Of a stretch of DNA of 64,000 nt, positions 51,310-62,500 are shown piece after piece (positions within the stretch are counted from its first letter, which is position 1; each line of letters begins with the position of its first letter). The translations under genes and the position numbers were made by a program. This DNA comes from Campylorhamphus procurvoides (Eukaryota > Chordata > Aves > Passeriformes > Dendrocolaptidae). The stretch is from positions 2,375,361 through 2,439,360 of the forward strand of contig WBMV01003156.1 in NCBI GenBank assembly GCA_013396655.1. The letters are read 5' to 3'. The notes under the pieces are model-generated. The model did no database searches and was not told the origin of the DNA. It was given only the letters and a program-made list of their open reading frames with translations.

Positions 51310-51462
51310 CCACTTCCCTCAGTGGTCTGTTACCAATGCTTTACAATCCTTTCAATTGAAAAAATAAAAAATCCTAATATTTAATCTAAGTCTCTCCCTG
51401 TGCAACTTGAGGCCATTTCTTATTCTGTTACTGTCACCTGTTGGACTAGACCATTGGTCTCA
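51310..51462 (-). mobile_element. CR1 LINE fragment, diverged
   Basis: Plus-strand TTTCAATTGAAAAAAT, AATCCTAATATTTAATCTAAG and GTGCAACTTGAGGCCATTTC, followed by a TGTTACTGTCACCTGTTGG block, correspond to the reverse complement of CR1. It is more decayed than the other copies, so it is probably older. Confidence 0.72.
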
Positions 51463-52664
51463 CTGCTAGAGATACTCAGCTGTTATTAAAATCACATTTG
51501 CAAAAGAACTCACTCTCCAGCTTCATTGAGGAAACAGACAGAAGAGTTTCTCTTTTAGTTCATTGCAATTTTCTGAGGGAAAAATTAAAATGTCAGCACA
51601 GAGATTTTAATGAAAACTACCTGGCTTAAAGTCCCTAAAAAGCCACCAAGGATCTCAGATGCCTTTTCTTTCCTTTTTTTTTTTTTTTTTGGAAGAGAGT
51701 AGCCATAATCTTCAATATTTAATACTACTTGACTATAAAGAAACTCCTACTGACATTCAATTCATTTTAAAATTTCCACTGGATTGATTTAATACGACAG
51801 TTGATAAACTTCACATTGATCCCCTTACAGAAAGATCAGTAGGTGTACAAAATTCCTTATGACAAAATAAGATATGAGTCTTAAGTAAAGGAAAAAAAAA
51901 AATTAAAAAAAAGGCCAAGAAGAAAAAATATGAAAAATCAGGTACCATATTTTCTTAAGATAAGGAAGGAAACTCACACATAAATCACCTTCATTAACTT
52001 TCCTGGTATCTCTGTATACTGCAAACCAAATCACTTCACTGTGGCAGCATCATAATCTCTTATGTTTATGGAGCTACTTATCCTAGATGGCACCATGTAA
52101 ATCAAAATTTCAAAATAAGACACAGTACTGTTAAAAATGCTCCAAAGACTAATGGGACTATTTAACATATTATTTTTCTACATTTACTTGTAGTTCAATA
52201 TCAAGCTGCAGAATTTGCCCTTTTCTGAATAGTGTAACTTGTACTCAGATAAAACCATGACAATACTTCCAGGAAAGCTAAGCTCCCATTTACTCTTTTT
52301 CCGGGATCAAGTTTTACAGGCCTTAAAGATTTGTTACCCATTCTCTTTTGATTCTTGCCTTTGTAGCTAAATATTGTGTGGTGCAATATTTGCTGAAACA
52401 GAAAAATCTAAGGTAGGTTCTATAAGTTTTGGTTGAAATGTTATCTGCGTCCAAGCTGTTGATAGCTGCTGCTCTGTGTGGCTTCCAGGCTCAAAAAAAC
52501 CCCAAGCTTCAAAGTCACTGCACATCAAGTTTTAGGTTAAAACCGTTAAAAACTGAAGGTTTTTTTCCCCACAGTGAACTGAAATAAAATCCCATCTGCT
52601 AGTCAAGTTCAGGATTGTTTCAGTCAAAATCAATATATACTATTTTACCTGACATATTACTTAC

Positions 52665-52846
52665 TTGCTTTGTTTTTCCATACTTGCTACCCTGAGACTT
52701 TCCCATCGAGAATTAAGTAGATTCATTTGTTCTTGGATTTCATTCTCTTCGCTATCTGAAAGCTTTCCTGTTGTTAGAAGTTGACTTCCGACTTGCAAAA
52801 CATTGCCAACACGTCCTTGATGAGCTGTTAACTCCATCATAAACCC
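52665..52846 (-). CDS. DMD: DMD exon 11 (spectrin repeat R1, helices B-C)
   Basis: This 182-nt exon holds 60 codons plus two bases (AA) of an Asn codon finished in exon 12. [20 protein letters not shown] and [16 protein letters not shown] follow the human sequence closely, with the helix C tryptophan of R1 in [17 protein letters not shown]. The acceptor is ATTGTCAG after a long T-rich tract, and the donor is CAA|GTAAGT, close to consensus. It lies only 467 nt from exon 10. Confidence 0.97.
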
Positions 52847-53313
52847 CTGACAATAAAATAAAATAAAAAATTACATCCAATTTTAAGTTGGATTCTTTGG
52901 AAGGAAAGAACAGAATTCCACCATTTTGCAAGCAGGACTTTTAACTTAGCGTTTAATTTTTTCAACCCTTCCCCAAACCTTTTAAAGTGAATCAGAAACT
53001 TTTTTCACAGAGCAAAAAGTTGTGTGGAGAAGAAGACAAAGAAGAGACCTTACTGATCTCTGCAAAAAACAATAACAAAAACCCCCAAACCCTCCAAACC
53101 TACCAGGCAAAAGAGGGGAAACTCAAACAAATAAACAACCAAAAACCTCAAAACAAAAACAAAACCCAAATAAACAAACAAAACACACACACACTCACAC
53201 ACACACAAAAAGTGAAGGAGAAACAAATAAAATAAATTAGATATATCTTTGTTTTGTATTCTTGACCTTAATATGGGATAAAAGCATATAGATAGCTACT
53301 GAAAGATTAGTAC
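52847..53313 (-). other. DMD: DMD intron 10, 467 nt
   Basis: This is a short intron. Much of its plus strand (about 53060-53230) is A/C-rich, with an AC dinucleotide run at 53181-53207, so the transcript carries a U- and UG-rich tract starting about 105 nt after the weak exon 10 donor. The other end has a T-rich polypyrimidine tract before the exon 11 acceptor. Confidence 0.93.
53181..53207. repeat. AC/GT dinucleotide repeat in intron 10
   Basis: An AC run interrupted once by a T, at the end of a longer A/C-rich stretch (about 53060-53230). In the DMD transcript it is a UG repeat beginning about 105 nt after the exon 10 donor. Confidence 0.88.
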
Positions 53314-53502
53314 CTCGTGGGTGTGAAACTGTTCTTTAACAACTTCTACATCATTGGATATATCTCCTTGTGCTTGTAATGCGTCTTCAGCAGAGAGAAG
53401 CCACGTGAGCACTTCTTCTAAAGCAGTCTGGTAGTTTTCAAGATCCATTTCAGACCCCATCCGTGTGGTGCTAAATGTCTTTTTTTCAACAGTTTCTAAA
53501 AA
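53314..53502 (-). CDS. DMD: DMD exon 10 (end of hinge 1, R1 helix A)
   Basis: This 189-nt exon holds 63 whole codons. The first ~18 residues ([13 protein letters not shown]...) belong to the end of hinge 1 and differ greatly from human HLEAPEDKSF, as expected for an unstructured linker. From [18 protein letters not shown] on (helix A of R1, with its tryptophan) the match is close, ending VKEQFHTHE exactly where human exon 10 ends. The acceptor is TTTTGTTCAG; the donor is GAG|GTACTA, weak at +4 to +6. Exon 9 (the rest of hinge 1) is not in the window. Confidence 0.97.
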
Positions 53503-56500
53503 CTGAACAAAACCAAAGTTTTAAGAGCAATGGAAATGACATCTAAGCACACAGTTCCATATAAAAATTGCACTGTTTATAAAATAAACAAACTAATCAA
53601 AAAGAATCAGGTGCACACAAGTACTTATTAGTATAAAATCAGTTTGCTGACCAAGATCAGTCAGGATGGATCAAGATAAAAAATTATAATTTCAAATTTG
53701 TTACTATAAATTACATATTTAACAGTGGAATTCAAAATTCCTACCAAGTATTCCAAATAATACATAATTATACCAGTAGAGTGCCATTATACATGTTTTC
53801 ATTAAATGAAATTTAATATTATATATATATATCAGAAAATCTATGGAAAACATGATATTTAAAAAACCCGGATCCAACAAACCTTTCCACTACATGCAAT
53901 GCCAGGCTTGAGCAATCCATACACACCCATTTTGTGAAAACTATTCTAGGAAATTGAAAACGCTTAGGAAACTCATGCAAAACCGTAACTTTTTAAAACC
54001 AAGCAATAGTGCATTACTGTTGATTTCTCTTTTCCACAAAGGTCACCCTTATATTAATCCTTTAGAAGCCAGGTGACTATTACAAGCACAGAATTCACAT
54101 TTCTGTTCTACTGCTGAAATTCAAGAGAAATCAACAAGTATTTATGGATTAGTACAACAGCAGGAGATGAGGACAGCACGAAAGCAAGAAATACATGTTT
54201 TCTACAGAAGATAACATCTGATAAATTTTTCAAAAAGTTCTGAACAAGTTTAGCTACTTTGTTAGAAAGTCAGTTTAAAATCAAAGGCTTTACATAAAAA
54301 TATACCTATGCTTTTATAAAAAACAATACCCAGGCATTCAATGCTTTTATAGTTGGCAGAAATTGTCTCCACTGACATACTTGTGCCAACAAAACACTCA
54401 AAGCAGCTTCTAAAGACTTGCATTTTAGTTTAGAACTGAAAGCAAAAGTTTATCCCTACAACCACAAGCAAGTGCAATGGATTTAATTTAATAACATAAA
54501 ATGAAATTTTCAATCTTCATGTTTATGACAACCTCATTCTCAATTGTATAGCTAGCTGAAACACCAGTCATAAATTTATCACCACTTATGTGTGAAAAAC
54601 AATGTTCAGTAACTGAATCCTCATCAGAAAACCAGGCTTGGAAATCTGATGAACTTCATTGTTTGTTTTCTTTTTTCCTTTTTTTTTTTTTTGTTAAAAG
54701 AAAGTACTATCTTGCAGAAATACAAAGAATGAAACACAGAAAATGGTCATGATATGCTTGCATTGTACAAATTCATATTTGAATTGTGTATAAATTGTAT
54801 ACAGTGTAATAAGGAATTACACCCAACCACATCACATTTCTGCACTAAGGTAATTTTTTGCAGCATATAGTCCACTGTGGAAAAGGCTAACTTGATCATT
54901 GCTTTTCACATGTAATGATTATTTTTTTTGATTCCTAGAATAATACTGCATGGAATATATCTATGTCTGATACACTGGAGTAAAAACCCAACCAAACAAA
55001 AAAGATACCTTAACAGCTGAGTGAGGCTCTCATGCTATCATAAATATTATATGAAGGTGCATTGAAAAATCTTGGACTCATGACCTTCAATGGCAAAATG
55101 GAACCTAGACTAACTTCAGATCTGTTGTAATAATTCTTGAAGGAGTGTAAAGAAAACCAAACATTCTAATAAAAATATAGAAACTAGAAGAGTTTATTTG
55201 AAGGTATTACAAATTGTGTTTGCATTTAAAAAAAAGTAATAAAAAAGCACCATTTTCTGACATAAGGAAACCAGAAAAGGACTGGAGAAAATATAGGCAA
55301 GTAGAGAATTGTAAAACTGTAATACTGTAAAAAGTCTATAGGCATAAAAAAACACTCCTCAGAAGCTACAGTTGGTTTTGCCTTGACAAAAAGTCTCCAC
55401 TACTTCTGTCAGTGCTGTTAACATGCTGAAAGGATGGTTGTCCATCCTTCCTCATCCTGCATATCAAATGAGAAACAACTCCTGAAATCAGTGGAATTAG
55501 CTGCAAATGGACCAGCAAACAGTCTCAAGTGGACAACTACCGACCTAATGCCTGTGGAACATACTTGGTTTTAAAAAGCAAAACTAAACAAAGTAGTGTT
55601 TCAAAGTAATGTTCATCTACATAAAGATTATTCAACCCATAATAAAACCCCAAATTTAAGTATGCAGATCCTACAGCACTAAGAATAATCCACATAAACA
55701 ATAATGAAACTTCCGATTTTTAAGTCATACTGATCGCCAACTGAACAACACAACCTGTGAGTGTTATTTATAGATTTATATAAATATTTTTATACCAAAC
55801 CTTTTGGGAATTCCCAAAACAGTGAGAAAAAGTAGAACTTTAAGGTATCACATATACCACATTGATAACAAAGATTTAGAGTTATTAATATAGACATCTG
55901 ATATAAGTTGTGATGGCTGATTCTAACCACATTTTTTTAAGAGAACAAAAAACAATTAGGACATGCTGAAGTTAAATGGTTACACTCATATTGCCAGTAG
56001 GGCTATGCTTAGGGAAAAAAGCTGCCTAAATATGTATACAGCTTCATTCTTGAATCAAAACCTATTCTTAAGAAAGAATTTAATGATGATGCAACACAAA
56101 ATTGATTTGGTGCAGACAAAGCCAAACATTTACAGAGTAATTTACTGAATAAAAACACATTGTGGTGGGGCATCCCTCCCTCCTCCTTGGGCTATGACCT
56201 CAGAAATGTGCCTGGGCCTTGGCCTTGAGCTTATCAGAAACATTATCTGCTCCCAGGAATGAGCTCGTGTTTTTAAACCAACAGACCTGGAGACTTATTT
56301 TTCTTTCCTGAATAACAGCCTGAGTGGAACAACATTTTTGTTATTGAACCTTTAAAGAAAGGTACTCACCTGAATTGTGGCCAGGATGGAAAATTATTTG
56401 TGACCCTATAAGAAACGGTCCTAAGCCCCTTGAGCTCTCCAGTACCACAGTAATTTCCCTCTGAGTGGGTCACCTCCCAGAGCCAGTGAACTCTCAAGTT

Positions 56501-59500
56501 TGCTACATTTGCAGGACCACAGATGGACACCAAAGAAAATTACATGAAAAACTGAGATGTTTGATGAGCACTGCATCACATCTAGCTAGGAATTAGTCAG
56601 GCCGTCATCTCACAGACTATTTTGAGGAATGGTCAGTAATTTTTGCATGTAACATAGTTCTGGTTGTTCTATGGATTGATGCAGAAGGACAGAATGCTCT
56701 GGAGCCATGTATCATCCTCTAGACTTTTCTTTGCTGTTGCACAAAAAGTAAGTATATCTAGATGAAAAGATAAAAATTTTAATTTCTACATGCTTCACTA
56801 TTTTCTGCTGAGGTGTGGGGGCTGAAATACCCCAAGGACTCTGAAGATTTAATTTAAAGTACAAGAAATGAAAATAAAACTCCTTTGACCTTCAGATGCC
56901 TGGAAAAAAAATGAGGTATTCCTGGCAGCTGAATGAATTAATTCACAGAATTTAAACCATGAGATTGTAGCTCCTTCAAGGTAAGAAACTGAGGGGACAA
57001 AGTGTTCCTCACCTGCCACTGCATTATGCTCCTAAAGTGAGGAGGATTAGTTGTGTGTTAGTAAATTCTCCAAGAAGGTTTCTATTAATTCATAGGGACC
57101 TCTCCTGAGTTTTAGAAATTAGTTGGGCAGTTTTAGAACATGGTTTTACAGTAAAGATTTAGTGTTTGCTCCAGCACTCTTATTTATATTATATTTCCTT
57201 CCTTCAGAAACTGCCTGTCCCACTGTAAAAGATGAAGGATGTGGCTCTAGACATTTAGAGCTTTTAAACTCAGAGTCATAAAATTTTAAAGAAACATTTT
57301 GTAGTAAAGGCAAATTTAAGTTCAGAGTATCTTTCTCATTTTGAAAACTGTCTTTGCAGGATTAGAGTCTCAGAAAGTAACACACATTATTATTCACTCC
57401 CTAAATATGCCTTCTATCACCTAAGAATGATACCACTGCTTATTCTTTTAGTTCCGCCAAGTTTCTCATTAGAAAATCCTATTTTATGTGTCTTCATTAT
57501 TTCAAAATTATAACTGTTAAAATTTCAAATGACAAAATGTTTTTTACAATCATCAAGACTATGTTTTCTCAACAGGTGACTTCAGACAGAATACTTCCGG
57601 CCTTTCTGGCAATAAAACTGGTAAGATAAATTGGTCAGACTGCTTGTTATTATAATATAACTATTACCTTGTTCTAAATGAGGCTAGCACTTTCATTAAG
57701 TATTTAAAAAATGCCTCTGTGAATGAATCTTGTGTAAGAAAGATTTTTGGTTTGTTTCTTTTTTTTTTTTTTTTAACTATTTGTCTGCAAATCCAGCCAG
57801 GTTTTGCCTTATGACAAATCTGAAAAACTGCAGGTTTTTCTTGCTCAGTTGAGACAAGTTAGATTCTTAGTACCTGATTTTCTCAGTGGTTCCATTTGTA
57901 TTGCATATGTTTCCACCTGGAGGAATTGACCTGCCCTTGCAACTGCAGTTTTGAGACGCAGCAGATTATTAGGTCATTAAAAATCAATGGAGCTTAGGCA
58001 ATGTACATGCTGAGAGGAAAGAAAAAACAGAGCCAGGCAGTATTGATGAAAGTACACTGCTTGCAAAGGAAAGAAAATGCTGGAACTATTGACAGGAAAG
58101 GGGTAAAAGAAAAGGAATCGCTTCAACTACACTATTAGGAACAGCTTGTACAAATAAAGACTGAAAGAGATAAATAAGGAATTTATTGGGAATAAAGCAA
58201 AAGTTTGCACCTTGAGATCTGGAGTGTAGAAGCTGGCTTAAGACAACCGAAAACCAGCGAAGAAAACTGGAGTCAATCGGCGTGGGAAAGAGACTACGAG
58301 TGGGAACTGTGAGGAAAAGTAAGATAGTACAGAGACAGGAATCAAGGCTGCCAACTACCTATAATGATCAAACTTTCTAAGAATTTAAAAAATGTTTCAT
58401 TTTGCATACATGGGAAGTCAGTGGTTCATTTTTGTACTAAAATTGCTGTCCTCAATGTACCTGTACTTGGAAAAATATTAAAGCTGGGTTTGGTTAGTAG
58501 CTGATTGACACAAAGTGTATCAAAACATAACTGCTTTTGTAAAGTCTCCAGGGAAAATTTTCACCCTGTGTTTATTTAAGGTTTCAAGTTTTCTGCTCTT
58601 AGTATAAAACACAGTGCTCTTTGTAGCATTGCTGACAACAGGAGAGTTGCCCCTCTAAGGAAGGCACTCCCTCTCCAAGCCATTAAGAATCATGGCTCCA
58701 GCCAGGAATATGACTTGATGGGGTTGTACAAATCAACTGACTGGGACTGAATGGAATTACTTTCATCATACACCTTCAAAAAAATTAAGATTTCTTCCTG
58801 TTGAAATGGCTCATCTACCAACCATTCTTCAAACCTTCCCTTTTTTTGATGCAAAAGCAAGGCACATTTTAAAGGGACATATATTTTGGGTGCTGTCACG
58901 CCGTGCAGTAGACTGAGATCATTTGGCCTCTATATAATACATAAGGGTACTCTCCACATAAAGAAAGGTGAAATTTTCACTCCAGGATAAGTTTTCAGTA
59001 TTGACTAATAACTATTCACAAACTCTTCAGTAGTAAATGGTAACACAGTCCTGATCATCAAATAACACAGATCAAGAAGTCAGGGGTCTTTCCCCAGCAG
59101 TGCTACCAGCAAGGTTCAGCAAATTCAGCTTAGCTGAGAAATGTCCATTGTGTTTTATACTGTCATATACAGAAAAAAAAAAACAAACAAACGTAAATGC
59201 TAATTTTATCCACTGATGATTATCAGACCACCTTAAAATTTGACTTGTAATCATGGTATAATTCAGTAGCATGAAAAATACTCAAGATGGAACAGATATT
59301 GGTCATGTTTATTTAATTTCAATTTTTAAAATGTAAATTCTAAATGTAATAGGATGTAGGTAAAATTAATTTTGAAGTAGACTGCTCTGACAAAGACATT
59401 TTAAAGGTCTTTAACATCTGTTCTAACCGAAACTAGAAATTTCTGTTCTACATTATATCCTAAAAATCTCTATGAGAAGAAAAAGTATTAAATGCATAAA

Positions 59501-62500
59501 CAGGAAAAAAAATGGAGACAGGTGAATCATGTCTTATCCAAGAGAAATGCAAATGGATTATGCAAAAACATATTGAACTACTTTAGCACATCATCCAGGA
59601 GATTGAAACAAAAATATAGACAGTATTCTCATTCTCTCTGGTGACAGACAAAGAAACAAACATCAAAGGGTACCCTGCTAACATACAGACAGAGATTTCA
59701 AGGTTAAGATACAGAAATGCAGGCCAAGAGTAAAAACTGAAAAAAAACCCTCCTCAAAAATTAAGGGCTTTTTTCATTTTCATATGTACTCCATTGTGAA
59801 TTCCACAGTCCTGTCGTTCAAAAAACTATGAAAACATATATATATATATGCTCCCATCATTCTGGAAGAAAAAGTAGGCTTCTCTTTTCGGCATCCTGTT
59901 TAGTTGTTGCTATCTCTTTCCCCTTCTTCTTTTTTTTTTTTCATTGTCTCTCTCTTCTGCCACTGCTGTCAGCAAAAATCTGTTATCCCATAGCACAGAT
60001 GACCCTCTAGCCTTCTCAATAAGAACATTTAACTCCAAAACTCTTTTTACATATTCCAGACAGTACAATATCAAAGCACCTTCAAAAGCATCAACAGCAA
60101 GACCAATTAACTATAATGAGATATATCTACAGTATGAATTTTTCTTTTGCAAAATAAAGACTCTGGGACAAGAGCCAATAATCAGTTTCTGTGATGTTGA
60201 GGTGGAGATCCTGAAGATTTCAGAGTATTCAACCTTATGTGCTATTAGAGTTGGAAGGAATTGTGAAAAAAGGTAGTTTTGCAAAGTCATCTAAAATCTT
60301 AAAGAGTGAAATTTGCTTGAATAGGCTGAATGTCCCATTCATGGCTCTTACGTGATTTACCCATATTATATTTAAATTTTTCCTAAACGTATTTTAGCTT
60401 CTTCTAAAGAGGCTCTCCTTCAATGGAAGCCACTACAATGAATGTATTTCCAATTTAAAATGAAAAACTAACCAAAAGGCTGTTGCAGAAGAGGTTCAAG
60501 TGCTTTAATGCTTTTTCTCAAATTCTGTAGCATGACTACCTTGCTGGTAGCTACATGCTCTGAATAATAAATAAAAAGCTGCGAATCAGTCAAAAAGATA
60601 ACCACTAATCTCACAATAGGGTTTTCCTCCTCTTCTGATTGCAGAGCCTCAAGTTTATAAATTGGGTAATAACACAGAGAATATTAAAATATTTCCAAAC
60701 TATAATAAGAACAGGAACTACCAAGAAGAACTTCTGGACACACTTTATATAGAAAACTTTCCTAAATGTTTACAAAGACCAGCAAATTGGTGGAAGTGAT
60801 GAATATCCACTGAGGACTTGTAAATATAAAGATGCCATCTCCAGCTTAGGAAATTTCTGAGCCACAAATCAGTGGAGGCTGAGTGAGAATACACAGATGT
60901 ACTGAGACACAGTTACTGTTGAGGTAGGCATGAAAACATACTTCAAGAACACTGACTTACAAGTTTCTAAATTCTTATTACAGAGACAATGTTCAACTAA
61001 TGTCTAGCTTTGTAGCTGCCAAACTCTTAAGAGACACTAGTAATTCTAAAACTATCAGTTTAGACAAAATATACTATTTTTGTAGCCAAATTCTTCCATA
61101 AAATTCTTCCTTTCTCAACACTTGTTTTTCATATTCTGCTTTTCCCGTTTCCAACTGAGACCTGGCAAAAAGTTTTACTTCTGTAATTGCAGACTGGTTG
61201 AGATTTATTTATTTATTCATTCATAGTACATTCTGCTAGAACTAAATTAACTATTTTAGCTCTTCAGACAAGTATCAGAATGTTGAAACAGAATCTGTAA
61301 ATATTTTATCAGATACTTAGTTGCCTGACACTGCTGATGTGGCAGATAAGAATTACAGGTGCTTTAAAGGTGCAATTTTGCCAAGCAATATTATATTCCC
61401 CATAACATATAGAAATGTACTCATACTTTCTAAAATATAGCACATGACTATAAACTGTAAGTATTAAATCGCATATCCATTGCAGTAGCCATCATGCACA
61501 TTCACAGAAAGGAAAAAAACCCAGAAAAAAGGCTGAACAGTGAAAGGAGGAATTAAAACCGGGAACATCAGGAGTCTGATCTTGAATGCCTTGTTAAAAC
61601 TTAGTTTAAAAGACATGAGTAGAGCAGAGAGTGACTTTGAGACTGAATTTAAAAGAGAGAGGAGAGTCAGAAAAACACTAGAAGCAGCAAAACATGGCAT
61701 GGCATAACAGAGAAAGCATGTACTAGGTAACAGAGAAGATACAAAAGCATTGTGATTAAGAATGTGAATAGAAATAAATTAGGGCAGAGAAATAATGAAG
61801 AGAATTTTTAAGATCACAGATATTGGACAGAAACTGCATATGTTCTAAGAATGAATGGTGAATTCTATATAGACTAGAAAACATTTCTAAAAAGGTTATC
61901 ATAGTGAATATTGTTAATGACACAGAGGGTCTGGAGTAACACAGTACAATACATACTGTGCTGTGAAATTAATTTCTTATTCATTCTGCAAATGTGATTC
62001 AAGTGGGAAAACCTGTGCAACCATACAGTCATTTAGTTATCACACTTCACTGCCTTTTAGAATGGACACAATGTTGTAAAACCTCTATTTTTTGATCCTA
62101 CTTTCAAATTCAAACTCAATAAGTTATTCCTGGTAGACTAATATTGACTACAGGAACATTGCATTTCCCCTAAAGTGCAAAAAAACACAAGCTCCTTTCC
62201 TTAGCGAATATAAGAAGTAAAAATCAGAATTAATAACAAAAGTGTTACTCCCTTTTTACACATATAACACCTCAACAATGAAGCTCACTTGTTAAATGTA
62301 AGGAACAGGCTCTGCGGAACAGAAAAATACCTCAGCACAACCTACAAAGCAGCCCAGGCTGCACACAGGGAACATGTCACCCTACTAATCCCATAACAGT
62401 CCATTTATTTTTCATCTCATCCTCCCCTAGTCTCTGCACCTGAAGCTGCTGCTCTCTCTATGTGATGCCCTGACACAAACAGTGTTTGTGTGATGAGTTT

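Larger units (their letters stand above)
47282..52664 (-). other. DMD: DMD intron 11
   Basis: This intron is 5,383 nt long and is the most CR1-rich in the window, with pieces at 47413-47590, 48241-48500 and 51310-51462. A three-copy short tandem repeat (48177-48239) abuts the second of these. A 17-base T run lies at 51674-51690. Confidence 0.9.

Noticed and set aside
53181..53235. Lys/Thr/Gln-rich 82-codon plus-strand frame ending here (from 52987)
   Set aside because: It is translated simple A/C-rich repeat inside intron 10, not a protein.
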